Below, one piece after another: positions 1 to 8,955 of a stretch of 62,670 nucleotides of DNA. The position numbers and the translations under genes are program-made. Each line of letters opens with the position of its first letter. Position 1 is the stretch's first letter. This DNA comes from Pigmentiphaga humi. Lineage in GTDB: Bacteria > Pseudomonadota > Gammaproteobacteria > Burkholderiales > Burkholderiaceae_B. The stretch spans positions 1-62,670 of the forward strand of contig NZ_UWPJ01000031.1 in NCBI RefSeq assembly GCF_900606115.1, read 5' to 3'. A model generated the notes under the pieces. That model was given only the letters and a program-made list of their open reading frames with translations. It was not told where the DNA came from and made no database searches.

Positions 1-313
1 CGGCGCCGCGCCGGCGGCGGGCCCCCGCGCCCCCCCGGGGGGGGGCGGCGCCGGTGCCGGGCGGGGGCACCGCGGGGGGCTTGGGCACGGAAACTCCGGT
101 TGCGCCCGCCGCGGGGCGGCATGGGCGTCCTGGCGCAATTCTAGCTGAAAGTGTACAAACCCATGGATTTCAGGTGTGATGTGTACAAAAAATTGATTTT
201 GGAAAAAATGTATATAAAATGTCGGCACCCACAGGAGTTCGACACGGAAGCCGCACGGGTGCATCGCGGCGGCTTTCTTCCTATCGTTAGCACGTACATA
301 CCGGAGTCTTGAG
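1..313. other. Window start: low-complexity G/C tract, then AT-rich upstream region
   Basis: Bases 1 to about 115 are almost pure G and C runs with no readable gene, which looks like a poor-quality contig end. From about 140 the sequence becomes A/T-rich and looks like the promoter region of the gene at 314. The 9-base word GTGTACAAA occurs at 151-159 and again at 181-189, exactly 30 bases apart on the same strand. TATATAAAAT at 211-220 is a possible -10 region; no convincing -35 box is placed at normal spacing. GGAG at 303-306 is the probable ribosome binding site. Confidence 0.6.
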
Positions 314-1174
314 ATGAAATTCGTGTCTTTCCGCAAAGACGGCGCCGTGCGCCTGGGCGTCCTGGCCGATGACGGCGTCATCGACCTGAACCAGGCCCAG
401 CCCCAGGTGCCGGCCGACCTCGGCGCCGCCCTGCAAGCCGGCGTAGACCTGCAGGCCGCCGGCAAGGCCGCGATCGCCTCGAACGCTCCGCGCCTGCCGC
501 TCGACTCGATCGCCTATGCGCCGGTCGTGCCGCGTCCCGGCAAGATCGTCTGCCTCGGCCTGAACTACTTCGACCATGCCAAGGAAGGCGGCCGCGACAA
601 GCCCGACTACCCCTGGTTCTTCTTCCGCGGCGCGACCTCGCTGCTGGCCCATGGCGAGCCCACCATCCGCCCGCGCGTGTCCGACAAGTTCGACTACGAA
701 GCCGAACTGGCCGTGGTGATCGGCAAGGCGGGCCGCCACGTCAAGAAAGACAAGGCGCTCGACCTGGTGTTCGGCTATGCATGCTTCAACGACATCTCGG
801 TGCGCGACTACCAGAAGCGCACCCCGCAGTGGACCATCGGCAAGAACTTCGACGCCACCGGCGGCTTCGGCCCCGCGCTGGTCACCGCCGACGAACTGCC
901 GGAAGCCGCCCGCGGCCTGTCGATCAAGTGCCGCCTGAACGGCCAGGTCATGCAGGATGCCAACACCAGCGACATGATCTTCGACATTCCCGAGACCATC
1001 GAACTGCTGACCGAAGTGCTGACCCTGGAGCCGGGCGACGTGATCGTCATGGGCACGCCCGCGGGCGTGGGCCAGGCGCGCAATCCGCAAGTCTGGATGA
1101 AGCCGGGCGACGTGGTCGAGATCGAGATCGAGAAGGTCGGCGTGCTGCGCAACCCGGTGCAAGCCGAGGGCTGA
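314..1174 (+). CDS. Fumarylacetoacetate hydrolase family protein
   Basis: Predicted cytosolic FAH-fold enzyme of 286 aa. The N-terminal ~70 residues match the small cap domain of bacterial members, and the catalytic FAHD domain covers about residues 75-280. Visible family features are the GLNYFDHAKE segment (residues 82-91), the DYEAE metal-binding pair (E129, E131), the FND acid near D160 and the GKNFDATGGFGP loop (about 176-187). Relatives hydrolyse acylpyruvates or fumarylpyruvate, or isomerise or decarboxylate catabolic intermediates, so the exact reaction cannot be told. The ATG follows GGAG by 7 bases. The gene stands alone, and a strong terminator follows. The repeated GTGTACAAA upstream suggests regulated expression. 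Confidence 0.9.
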   Translation: MKFVSFRKDGAVRLGVLADDGVIDLNQAQPQVPADLGAALQAGVDLQAAGKAAIASNAPRLPLDSIAYAPVVPRPGKIVCLGLNYFDHAKEGGRDKPDYPWFFFRGATSLLAHGEPTIRPRVSDKFDYEAELAVVIGKAGRHVKKDKALDLVFGYACFNDISVRDYQKRTPQWTIGKNFDATGGFGPALVTADELPEAARGLSIKCRLNGQVMQDANTSDMIFDIPETIELLTEVLTLEPGDVIVMGTPAGVGQARNPQVWMKPGDVVEIEIEKVGVLRNPVQAEG

Positions 1175-1227
1175 TCGGCCGCGGGCGAGGCCGCTCCCGC
1201 TCCTCGCTTGCCTGTCTTGTCGTTCCG

Positions 1228-1266
1228 AGCCGCTGCGGCACGAAAGCCGCAGCGGCTTTTCATTTT
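1228..1266 (+). terminator. Rho-independent terminator of the FAH-family gene
   Basis: A perfect 12-bp stem (1228-1239 with 1246-1257) has a 6-base loop ACGAAA and is followed by TTTT-C-ATTTT. It sits 54 bases after the stop codon and before the convergent nhaA gene. Confidence 0.9.
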
Positions 1267-1301
1267 CCTGGATGCCCCCGATGACCGAGGGCATGTCCGC
1301 A

Positions 1302-2651
1302 TCAGTCCGGCTTGACCGTGCGCCGGTACACGACACCCCAGGCCAGGCCGAGCACGGCCGCCGCCAGCGAGCCCACCAGCACGCCGAGCTTGGCGGCGCC
1401 GAGGAGGTTCTCGTCGGCGAAAGCGAGCATCGCGATGAAGATGGACATGGTGAAGCCGATGCCGGCCAGCAGGCCGATCAGGCAGATGCCGCCCCAGGAT
1501 ACGCCTGGCGGCAGCCGGCACAGGCCCAGCCGCACCAGTATCCAGCTGACGCCGATCACGCCCAGCGGCTTGCCCGCTGCGAGCGCCAGCGCGACGCCGG
1601 CCAGCACCCATTGCGGTCCGGCGGCCGACAGATCCATGCCGTCCATGCTGACGCCGGCGTTGGCCAGGGCGAAGACCGGCATGATGCCGTAGGCGACCCA
1701 GGGATGCAGTGCCATTTGCACCCGCACCACGGGCGGCAGCACTTCGCGCTGGGCCGTCCGGAGTTGCCTGAGCGGCGCGGCGAGGCGGCTGGCGTCCCCG
1801 GCGGCTTCCTTCTGGCGGCGCAGTTTCTCTGCGGCGCGGGCGAGCAAGTCCAGGGGGTGTTCCCGGGTGCGCATCGGCACCGCCGGGGTCATCATGCCGA
1901 GCACGACGCCGGCGAGCGTCGGATGCGCCCCGGTCATGAGCAGCCCGATCCAGATGACCGCGCCGGGGAGTATGTAGGCATGGGCGGATCCGATGCCGAT
2001 GCGCTGCAGGCCGAGCACGATCAGGATGCCCAGCGCGGCGATGATGAAGCCGTGGTAGTCGAGCCCGCCGGAATAGAACAGCGCGATGATGAGCACTGCG
2101 ATGATGTCGTCGATGATCGCCAGCGCCAGCAGGAATACCCGTACGTTGCCGGGGATGCCGCGGCCCAGCAGGGCCAGGACGCCCACGGCGAAGGCGATGT
2201 CGGTGGCGGTCGGCACCGCCCAGCCGTGCTGGCGCGCCGGTTCGACGTTCAGGGCCAGGTACACGAGCGCGGGCACGGCCACGCCGCCCATCGCGGCCAT
2301 GATGGGCAGGCTGGCCTGTCTCAGGTCGCTGAGCGCGCCTTCGTGGACTTCGCGGCGGATCTCCATCCCGACCACGAGGAAGAAGACCGTCATCAAGGCG
2401 TCGTTGATCCAGAAGTGCAGGGACTGGGCGTACACGAAGCTGCCGATGCCGATCGACACCGGCACGTGCCATAGCGCATGGTAGCTGTGCGCGAACGGCG
2501 AGTTGGCCCAGATCAGCGCCACCGCGGCGGCGAACAGCAGGACGATGCCGCTGGCGGCTTCGATGTGCAGGAAGCGCTCGACGGTGGCGAAGGCGCGTTC
2601 GGCGAGGCGTTGGGCGCGTGGAAGATCGCGCCCCGAGACGGGGTGAGGCAT
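1302..2651 (-). CDS. nhaA: Na+/H+ antiporter NhaA
   Basis: Inner-membrane NhaA-type antiporter of 449 aa, exchanging cytoplasmic Na+ or Li+ for protons in pH and salt homeostasis. The family core is clear: about a dozen hydrophobic segments, the TATDIAF motif (residues 148-154) that forms part of the crossed unwound helices, and the adjacent aspartates D181-D182 in AIIDDIIAV, equivalent to the ion-binding pair of E. coli NhaA (D163/D164). It is longer than the E. coli protein (388 aa). The extra length is an N-terminal extension of about 25 residues and a basic cytoplasmic loop of about 40 residues (around residues 255-310). It is convergent with the FAH-family gene and has no operon partner. 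Confidence 0.95.
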   Translation of the reverse strand: MPHPVSGRDLPRAQRLAERAFATVERFLHIEAASGIVLLFAAAVALIWANSPFAHSYHALWHVPVSIGIGSFVYAQSLHFWINDALMTVFFLVVGMEIRREVHEGALSDLRQASLPIMAAMGGVAVPALVYLALNVEPARQHGWAVPTATDIAFAVGVLALLGRGIPGNVRVFLLALAIIDDIIAVLIIALFYSGGLDYHGFIIAALGILIVLGLQRIGIGSAHAYILPGAVIWIGLLMTGAHPTLAGVVLGMMTPAVPMRTREHPLDLLARAAEKLRRQKEAAGDASRLAAPLRQLRTAQREVLPPVVRVQMALHPWVAYGIMPVFALANAGVSMDGMDLSAAGPQWVLAGVALALAAGKPLGVIGVSWILVRLGLCRLPPGVSWGGICLIGLLAGIGFTMSIFIAMLAFADENLLGAAKLGVLVGSLAAAVLGLAWGVVYRRTVKPD

Positions 2652-2768
2652 GGTCGCATGAGCTCCGCGTGGCGGCCCGACCGACGCATGAACCTGTCCC
2701 GCTGCGGAATGCAGCTAACACCCGTCGTGGATTTTACCGTGTGCCGGGAGAATGATCGACGGCTGCGG

Positions 2769-2996
2769 CTATTGGATATGCTGCCGGTGGGTCCGGATCG
2801 CGGCGCGCGCCATGTCGTTCAGTTCGTCGTCGCCGTGCGCATCGACGTGCGCAAGCAGCGTGCGCAGCATGCGCGGCTCCCAGAAGCGCTTGAGGTGGTC
2901 GGCGACGTCGGCGACGGCCTGGTCGCGGTCGGGCATGGTCCCGAAGAAGTCCCCGATCTGGTTGGCCATGCGGATCAGGCTGTCGGCGGTATTCAC
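2769..2996 (-). CDS. fdsD: NAD-dependent formate dehydrogenase delta subunit
   Basis: Small 75-aa protein, last gene of the fds operon, beginning 10 bases after fdhD ends. It matches FdsD-type subunits in size, position and features: an N-terminal helix MANQIGDFF, then a helix ending HLKRFWEPRML, and a tail typical of the family. In Cupriavidus and Rhodobacter enzymes this subunit helps assemble or stabilise the cytosolic formate dehydrogenase. The start is GTG (CAC at 2994-2996) behind GAGGAA; an internal ATG at residue 10 is less likely because it would remove the first helix. Confidence 0.85.
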   Translation of the reverse strand: MNTADSLIRMANQIGDFFGTMPDRDQAVADVADHLKRFWEPRMLRTLLAHVDAHGDDELNDMARAAIRTHRQHIQ

Positions 2997-3006
2997 GATG
3001 CGTTCC

Positions 3007-3831
3007 TCAGGTTGCGCCGGGCAGGCGCCGCGCGTGGGTGTAGACGACGTGGCTGTGCGGGCGCACGAAGCCGGCCAGGGTGACGCCGGTTTCCTCGGCC
3101 AGCCGGATGGCGAGCGCAGTCGGCGCGGACACGGCGGCCAGCATGCCTATGCCCAGCGTGGCGGTCTTCTGCACCATTTCATAGCTGGCGCGGCTGGTGA
3201 CCAGCACCGCGCCGCCGGCGAAGTCGGCGCCGGCCGAGGCCAGCGCGCCGAGCAGCTTGTCCAGAGCATTGTGGCGGCCGACGTCCTCGCGCACCAGGTC
3301 GACCGAGCCGTCCGCCTGCATCCAGGCTGCCGCGTGCGTGGCGCCGCAGCGCTGCTGCAGCTGCTGCAAGTCCTGCATGGCGTGCAGGCCGCGGTGCAGC
3401 GTGGCGGCGTCGAAGACGGCATGGCCGCGCACCGGGGGCGGGTGGCGCACCGCCTGCTGCAGGCTTTCCGTGCCGCACAGCCCGCAGCCGGTGCGGCCCG
3501 TCAGATTGCGCCGCCGGTCTTTCAGGCGCACGAAACGTTCCGAGGCGATCTCCAGCTGCACGCGTATGCCCTCGTCGGCCTGCACGATTTCGCAGTCGTA
3601 CAGTTCGCCCGGCCGCGACAGGATGCCTTCGCTCAGCGAGAAGCCCAGCGCGAAGTCTTCCAGGTCGCAGGGCGAGGCCAGCATGACGGCATGCGAGATG
3701 CCGTTGTATTCCAGCGCGACGGGGACTTCTTCGGCAACTTCGTCGATGCGCGCATCTTCCGCGCCGTCCTGCCAGCGCCGCACCGGCACCGCTGCGAGCG
3801 GCGCATGGCCGGCCTTGCTCGGGCTGTCCAT
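3007..3831 (-). CDS. fdhD: Formate dehydrogenase accessory sulfurtransferase FdhD
   Basis: Cytosolic FdhD-family protein of 274 aa (called FdsC in fds operons). It passes sulfur from a cysteine desulfurase to the bis-MGD molybdenum cofactor so that formate dehydrogenase becomes active. The sulfur-carrying CGLC motif is present (C116, C119) inside TGRTGCGLCGT, as are the DVGRHNALDK stretch and the C-terminal segment ending in FVRPHSHVVYTHARR. Seven bases separate it from the end of fdsA and ten from fdsD, so it is co-transcribed with the enzyme it matures. The ATG has only a weak upstream ribosome binding site and may rely on translational coupling to fdsA. Confidence 0.93.
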   Translation of the reverse strand: MDSPSKAGHAPLAAVPVRRWQDGAEDARIDEVAEEVPVALEYNGISHAVMLASPCDLEDFALGFSLSEGILSRPGELYDCEIVQADEGIRVQLEIASERFVRLKDRRRNLTGRTGCGLCGTESLQQAVRHPPPVRGHAVFDAATLHRGLHAMQDLQQLQQRCGATHAAAWMQADGSVDLVREDVGRHNALDKLLGALASAGADFAGGAVLVTSRASYEMVQKTATLGIGMLAAVSAPTALAIRLAEETGVTLAGFVRPHSHVVYTHARRLPGAT

Positions 3832-3838
3832 GGCCGGG

Positions 3839-6700
3839 CTACTTGGTCACCAGCGCCGGGCTGGATGCGGGCGTGGACGCCAGCCGGACCTGTTCTTCGC
3901 TGAAGCGCCGGTATTGCTGCTGCCATGCCGAGGGTTGGGCCACCGGCATGACCTGCACCGCCGTGACCTTGTATTCGGGGCAGTTGGTGGCCCAGTCGGA
4001 ACTGTCGGTGGTAATCACGTTGGCACCCGATTCGGGGAAGTGGAAGGTCGTGTATACCACGCCCGGCTGCACCCGTTCGGTGATGGTGGCGCGCAGCACC
4101 GTCTGGCCGGCGCGCGATTCGATGCCGACCCAGTCGTCCTGCGCGATGCCGCGCTCTTCGGCGTCTTGCGGATGGATTTCGAGCCGGTCTTCGGCATGCC
4201 ACCGGTTGTTGTGGGTGCGGCGCGTCTGCGCGCCGACGTTGTATTGCGAGAGGATGCGGCCCGTCGTCAGCAGCAGCGGATAGCGCCGCGTGACTTTCTC
4301 GGGCGAGGCGAAGAACTGCGTGATGATGAAACGTCCCTGGCCGCGCACGAAGCGGTCGATGTGCATGGTGGGCGTGCCGTGCGGCGCGTCCTCGTTGCAG
4401 GGCCACTGCAGGCTGCCCAGGCGGTCCAGCTTTTCGTAGCTGACGCCGTGGAAGGTCGGCGTCAGGCGCGCGATCTCGTCCATGATCTCGGACGGATGGC
4501 GGTAGTCCATGGGATAGCCGAGCGCCTCGGCCAGCGCCACGGTCACTTCCCAGTCCGACTTGCCGGACAGCGGCGGCATGACCTTGCGCACGCGCGAGAT
4601 GCGCCGCTCGGCATTGGTGAAGGTCCCGTCCTTTTCCAGGAACGAGGAACCCGGCAGGAAGACGTGCGCGTACTTGGCGGTCTCGTTCAGGAAGATGTCC
4701 TGCACGACGATGCATTCCATGGCCGACAGCGCGGCGGTGACGTGCTGCGTGTTCGGGTCGGACTGGACGATGTCCTCGCCCTCGCAGTACAGGCCCATGA
4801 AGCTGCCGTCCAGCGCCGCATCGAACATGTTGGGCAGGCGCAGGCCGGGATGCGGGCTGAGCTCGACGTTCCATTCGGCCTCGAACTGGCTGCGCACGGT
4901 GGTGTCCGAGATGTGGCGGTAGCCGGGCAGCTCGTGCGGGAACGATCCCATGTCGCACGAGCCCTGGACGTTGTTCTGGCCGCGCAGCGGGTTCACGCCC
5001 ACGCCTTCGCGGCCGACGTTGCCGGTGGCCATGGCGAGGTTGGCGATGCCCATGACCGCGGTGGAGCCCTGCGCGTGCTCGGTCACGCCCAGCCCGTAGT
5101 AGATCGCGCCGTTGCCGGCGGCGGCATACAGGCGCGCCGCGCCGCGGATCTCGGCGGCCGGCACGCCGGTAACGGCTTCGGTGGCCTCCGGCGAATTCTC
5201 GGGCCGCAGCACGAAGTTCTTCCAGTCCTCGAAGGATTGCGTCTCGCAGCGCTGGGCGATGTAGTCGGCGTCGTGCAGGCCTTCGCTCATGATCACGTGC
5301 GCCAGCGCGGTGACCACGGCGACGTTGGTGCCCGGACGCAGCTTCAGGTGGTAGGCCGCCTCGACGTGCGGCGACTTGACCATCTCGGTGGTGCGCGGGT
5401 CGATCACGATGAGTTTGGCGCCCTGGCGCAGCCTGCGCTTCATCTGCGAGGCGAACACGGGATGCGCGGCGGCGGGGTTGGCGCCGATCACCATGACCAC
5501 GTCGGCCTGCATGACCGAATCGAAGGACTGCGTGCCGGCCGATTCGCCCAGGGTCTGCTTCAGGCCGTAGCCGGTGGGCGAGTGGCACACGCGCGCGCAG
5601 GTATCGACGTTGTTGTTGCCGAAGGCGGCGCGCACCAGTTTCTGGACCAGGTAGGTTTCTTCGTTGGTGCAGCGCGAAGACGTGATGCCGCCGATGGCGT
5701 CCTTGCCGTGCTTGGCCTGGATGCGGCGGAATTCGCCGGCCGCGTACGCCAGCGCCTCGTCCCACGAGACTTCGCGCCACGGGTCGGTGATGCGGCTGCG
5801 TATCATGGGCTTGGTGATGCGGTCCTGGTGGGTCGCATAGCCCCAGGCGAAGCGGCCCTTTACGCAGGAGTGTCCGTGGTTGGCGTGGCCGTCCTTGTGC
5901 GGCACCATGCGCACCACTTCATTGCCCTTCATCTCGGCCTTGAACGAGCATCCCACGCCGCAGTAGGCGCAGGTGGTGATCACGCTGTGCTCGGCCTGGC
6001 CCATCATGATCACGGTTTTCTCGGTGAGCGTGGCGGTCGGGCAGGCCTGCACGCAGGCGCCGCAGGACACGCATTCGGAATCCATGAAGTCCTGCGCCTG
6101 GCCCGCCGCCACGCGCGACTCGAAGCCGCGTCCGTCGATGGTCAGCGCGAAGGTGCCCTGGGTTTCCTCGCAGGCGCGCACGCAGCGGTTGCAGACGATG
6201 CACTTGGACGGGTCGTAGGTGAAGTACGGATTGGATTCGTCCTTCTTGGCGTCGAAGTGGTTCTTGCCTTCATAGCCGTATCGCACTTCGCGCAGGCCGA
6301 CCACGCCGGCCATGTCCTGCAGCTCGCAGTTGCCGTTGGTGGGGCAGGTCAGGCAGTCGAGCGGGTGGTCGGAGATGTACAGCTCCATCGTGCCGCGCCG
6401 CAGCTCGGCCAGCCGGGGCGACTGCGTGCGCACGCGCATGCCGGGTTCGCAGGGCGTGGTGCACGAGGCCGGATAGCCGCGCCGTCCTTCGATTTCCACC
6501 ATGCACAGGCGACAGGAGCCGAAGGGTTCCAGGCTGTCGGTGGCGCACAGCTTGGGCACGTTGATGCCGGCTTCGGCGGCGGCGCGCATTACCGACGTGC
6601 CGGCCGGCACCTGCACCGCGACGCCGTCGATCTCCAGCGTGACGGCCTGCGCCGAGATGCGTGCGGGGGTGCCGTAGTCGAGGTCGTTGAGCTGGTTCAT
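3839..6700 (-). CDS. fdsA: NAD-dependent formate dehydrogenase alpha (molybdenum) subunit
   Basis: Catalytic subunit of 953 aa, oxidising formate to CO2 at a bis-MGD molybdenum centre. In order it holds: an N-terminal ferredoxin-like [2Fe-2S] domain (C52, C63, C66, C80); a NuoG-type cluster with one histidine (H112, C116, C119, C125); two [4Fe-4S] clusters (C167-C177 in CIVCNRCVRAC, and C210-C220 in CVSCGACVQAC); a further cluster with CAYCGVGC (C244, C247, C251) plus C279; then the molybdopterin domains. C372 in RVCHSPTG is the likely molybdenum ligand, so this is a cysteine enzyme, not a selenocysteine one. The ATG is preceded by AAGGAA. The gene lies 18 bases after fdsB, as expected for the soluble FdsABG complex. 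Confidence 0.97.
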   Translation of the reverse strand: MNQLNDLDYGTPARISAQAVTLEIDGVAVQVPAGTSVMRAAAEAGINVPKLCATDSLEPFGSCRLCMVEIEGRRGYPASCTTPCEPGMRVRTQSPRLAELRRGTMELYISDHPLDCLTCPTNGNCELQDMAGVVGLREVRYGYEGKNHFDAKKDESNPYFTYDPSKCIVCNRCVRACEETQGTFALTIDGRGFESRVAAGQAQDFMDSECVSCGACVQACPTATLTEKTVIMMGQAEHSVITTCAYCGVGCSFKAEMKGNEVVRMVPHKDGHANHGHSCVKGRFAWGYATHQDRITKPMIRSRITDPWREVSWDEALAYAAGEFRRIQAKHGKDAIGGITSSRCTNEETYLVQKLVRAAFGNNNVDTCARVCHSPTGYGLKQTLGESAGTQSFDSVMQADVVMVIGANPAAAHPVFASQMKRRLRQGAKLIVIDPRTTEMVKSPHVEAAYHLKLRPGTNVAVVTALAHVIMSEGLHDADYIAQRCETQSFEDWKNFVLRPENSPEATEAVTGVPAAEIRGAARLYAAAGNGAIYYGLGVTEHAQGSTAVMGIANLAMATGNVGREGVGVNPLRGQNNVQGSCDMGSFPHELPGYRHISDTTVRSQFEAEWNVELSPHPGLRLPNMFDAALDGSFMGLYCEGEDIVQSDPNTQHVTAALSAMECIVVQDIFLNETAKYAHVFLPGSSFLEKDGTFTNAERRISRVRKVMPPLSGKSDWEVTVALAEALGYPMDYRHPSEIMDEIARLTPTFHGVSYEKLDRLGSLQWPCNEDAPHGTPTMHIDRFVRGQGRFIITQFFASPEKVTRRYPLLLTTGRILSQYNVGAQTRRTHNNRWHAEDRLEIHPQDAEERGIAQDDWVGIESRAGQTVLRATITERVQPGVVYTTFHFPESGANVITTDSSDWATNCPEYKVTAVQVMPVAQPSAWQQQYRRFSEEQVRLASTPASSPALVTK

Positions 6701-6718
6701 GGTTGTTCCTTGTCGCGC

Positions 6719-8293
6719 TCAGGCGGCCTGCTGCGCATCGCGCGGCGCGCCGAAATCTTCGGGGAAATGGTCCAGCGCCGACAGCACCGGGTAGGGGGTC
6801 ATGCCGCCCATCGCGCACAGCGAACCGTGCAGCATCAGATCGCACAGGTCGCGCAGCAGGTGGATCTGCTGCGGGCGGTTCTGGTTGGCGATGATGCGGT
6901 CCACGACTTCCACGCCGCGCGTCGAGCCGATCCGGCAGGGCGTGCATTTGCCGCAGGATTCCAGCGCGCAGAATTCCATGGCATAGCGCGCCTGCCTGGC
7001 CATGTCGACGGTGTCGTCGAAGGCCACGATGCCGCCGTGGCCCAGCACCGCGCCGATGGCGGCGAAGGCTTCGTAGTCGATGGGCGTGTCGAAAGCCGAC
7101 TCGGGCAGGTAGGCCCCCAGCGGGCCGCCGACCTGCACCGCGCGGATGGGGCGATCCGTTTCGGCGCCGCCGCCGTAGCCGAACAGCAGTTCGCGCAGCG
7201 TGATGCCGAAGGCCTTCTCGACCAGGCCGCCGTATTTCAGGTTGCCGGCCAGCTGCAGCGGCAGCGTGCCGCGCGAACGGCCCATGCCGTAATCGCGGTA
7301 GAACGCCGCACCGCGCGCCAGCACGATGGGCACGGTGGCCAGCGAGATGACGTTGTTGATGACCGTGGGCTGGCCGAACAGGCCTTGCAGCGCCGGCAGC
7401 GGCGGCTTGGCGCGGACGATGCCGCGCTTGCCTTCCAGGCTTTCGAGCAGGGCGGTTTCCTCGCCGCAGACGTAGGCGCCCGCGCCCTTGCGCACTTCCA
7501 GGTGGAACGCGCGTCCCGAACCGAGGAGGTCGGCGCCGAGGTAGCCGCGGCTCCCGGCATGGGCGATGGCTTCGTTCAGCGCGGCGATGGCGTGCGGATA
7601 CTCCGAGCGGACGTAGATGTAGCCTTGCGTGGCCCCCACCGCCAGGCCGGCGATGGTCATGCCCTCGATCAGCACGTAGGGGTCGTCTTCCATGATCATG
7701 CGGTCGGAGAAGGTGCCCGAGTCGCCTTCGTCGGCATTGCAGACCACGTACTTCTGCGCGGCCTGCGCGCCCAGCACGGTCTTCCACTTGATCCCGGTGG
7801 GAAAGGCCGCGCCGCCGCGCCCGCGCAGCCCGGAATCCAGCACTTCCTGCACGATGGCCTCGGGGCTCATGCTGAGCGCGCGATCCAGGCCCGCGTAGCC
7901 CTCGTGGGCGAGATAGTCGTCGAGCGAAACCGGATCGGTAATGCCTACGCGCGCGAAGGTCAGCCGTTCCTGGCGTTTCAGGTAGGGGATCTCTTGCGTC
8001 GGGCCCTGGCGCAGCGGATGCGCGCCGCCTTGCAGCAGGCCGGCGTCGAGCAGGCCGGCCACGTCGTCTTCGCTTACCGGGCCGTAGGCGATCCGCCCCT
8101 GGGGCGTGGCGACCTCGACCAGCGGCTCGAGCCAGAACATGCCGTGCGAGCCGTTGCGCACCACGTTGATGTCGGCGCCGCGCGCGGCGGCCTGCTCGCG
8201 CAGGGCCAGGGCGACTTCATCGGCCCCCAGCGCCAGCGCGGTGGAGTCGCGCGGCACGTAGACCGTGACCGTACAGGAAGGCGTCGCGTTCAT
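6719..8293 (-). CDS. fdsB: NAD-dependent formate dehydrogenase beta (NADH-binding) subunit
   Basis: 524-aa NuoF-type flavoprotein that accepts electrons from the alpha subunit and reduces NAD+. The NAD/FMN site shows GRGGAAFPTG (residues 158-167) and NADEGD (186-191). The [4Fe-4S] cluster site is ESCGKCTPC (C447, C450, C453) with C493. The N-terminal ~90 residues match the thioredoxin-like extension usual in FdsB. The chosen ATG (CAT at 8291-8293) overlaps the stop of fdsG in an ATGA arrangement, showing translational coupling. Earlier in-frame starts would run into fdsG and were not used. Confidence 0.96.
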   Translation of the reverse strand: MNATPSCTVTVYVPRDSTALALGADEVALALREQAAARGADINVVRNGSHGMFWLEPLVEVATPQGRIAYGPVSEDDVAGLLDAGLLQGGAHPLRQGPTQEIPYLKRQERLTFARVGITDPVSLDDYLAHEGYAGLDRALSMSPEAIVQEVLDSGLRGRGGAAFPTGIKWKTVLGAQAAQKYVVCNADEGDSGTFSDRMIMEDDPYVLIEGMTIAGLAVGATQGYIYVRSEYPHAIAALNEAIAHAGSRGYLGADLLGSGRAFHLEVRKGAGAYVCGEETALLESLEGKRGIVRAKPPLPALQGLFGQPTVINNVISLATVPIVLARGAAFYRDYGMGRSRGTLPLQLAGNLKYGGLVEKAFGITLRELLFGYGGGAETDRPIRAVQVGGPLGAYLPESAFDTPIDYEAFAAIGAVLGHGGIVAFDDTVDMARQARYAMEFCALESCGKCTPCRIGSTRGVEVVDRIIANQNRPQQIHLLRDLCDLMLHGSLCAMGGMTPYPVLSALDHFPEDFGAPRDAQQAA

Positions 8294-8778
8294 TCCATGC
8301 TCCTTGCGGCATCCACCAGCTTGTCGAAGCGGGCGGGCGTGACGCGGGCATACTGCTTGCCGTCGATGGCGATGTTGGGGCCGACCGAGCAATGGCCCAG
8401 GCAATAGGCCGCTTCCAGCGTGACGCCGCCGTCGGCGGTGGTGTGGTGGAAATCGCAGCCCAGGGCGCGGGCGGCATGGGCCGCGAGCGCGTCGGAGCCG
8501 CGCGCCTGACAGGCCTCGGCCCGGCAGACCTGGACACGGTGCGCGCCGGCGGGTTCCTGGCGGAAGTCGTGGTAGTAGCTGATGACGCCGTGGACCTCGG
8601 CGCGCGAGACGTTCAGCCCGCCCGCGATCAGCGGGACGGCCGCGCCGGGGATGTAGCCGACGCGGTCCTGGATGTCGTGCAGGATGGGCAGCATGGCGCC
8701 GGGCTGGCTGCGCCGCGCCGCGACGATTCGTTCGACGGCGGCGACGTCCTGGTCGGCGTCTGGTCGCGCGTCTGGCAT
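8290..8778 (-). CDS. fdsG: NAD-dependent formate dehydrogenase gamma subunit
   Basis: 162-aa NuoE-type [2Fe-2S] protein and first gene of the operon. Cluster ligands are C85, C90, C126 and C130 (VCRAEAC and YCLGHC), the C-x4-C...C-x3-C pattern of this thioredoxin-like subunit. It relays electrons next to FdsB. The start at 8778 was chosen because GGAGAC lies 6 bases upstream and the protein then has the usual family length; a longer frame reaching 8898 would include promoter DNA. Confidence 0.95.
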   Translation of the reverse strand: MPDARPDADQDVAAVERIVAARRSQPGAMLPILHDIQDRVGYIPGAAVPLIAGGLNVSRAEVHGVISYYHDFRQEPAGAHRVQVCRAEACQARGSDALAAHAARALGCDFHHTTADGGVTLEAAYCLGHCSVGPNIAIDGKQYARVTPARFDKLVDAARSME

Positions 8779-8955
8779 GGCAGTCTCCTGATGGCGGCCG
8801 GGAAATCGTCTCCCGGCAGCTGAATATGCAAAAATTTGCGTATTATTTCCTTGGTTCGCCATCATAGTCGCTAGTTTTCCCATAGAAAATATGAGCATCT
8901 ATACACATATTTATGCGTAAATTTGTGCCGATTAAATATGAAAATAAATGCATAA
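8779..8955. promoter_or_regulatory. Divergent promoter region between fds operon and its regulator, with candidate operators
   Basis: This 177-bp region is far more A/T-rich than its surroundings. It contains a 20-bp imperfect palindrome at 8825-8844 with TTTGCG/GCAAA arms, a related word TATGCGTAAATTTG at 8912-8925, and AAATGCATAAAT at 8946-8957 overlapping the regulator's start. The shared core is ATGC-(N)-AAATTT-like. These are reasonable binding sites for the divergent ModE/LysR-type protein. The sites are seen; binding is inferred. Confidence 0.55.

Noticed and set aside
1-120. Repeats in the G/C-rich first 120 bases as a regulatory or telomere-like element
   Set aside because: Homopolymeric G and C runs without conserved structure are better explained as low-quality contig-end sequence.
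1272-1294. Possible second hairpin (ATGCCC/GGGCAT) at the end of nhaA
   Set aside because: Only six pairs with an 11-base loop and no T tract on the minus strand; too weak to call a terminator.
3197-8407. A 1736-codon open frame on the plus strand, antisense to the whole fds operon
   Set aside because: In high-GC DNA the strand opposite a real gene is often open. The minus strand carries complete, motif-verified FdsG, FdsB, FdsA, FdhD and FdsD, while the plus frame has low-complexity, His/Arg/Gly-rich content and no family motif.
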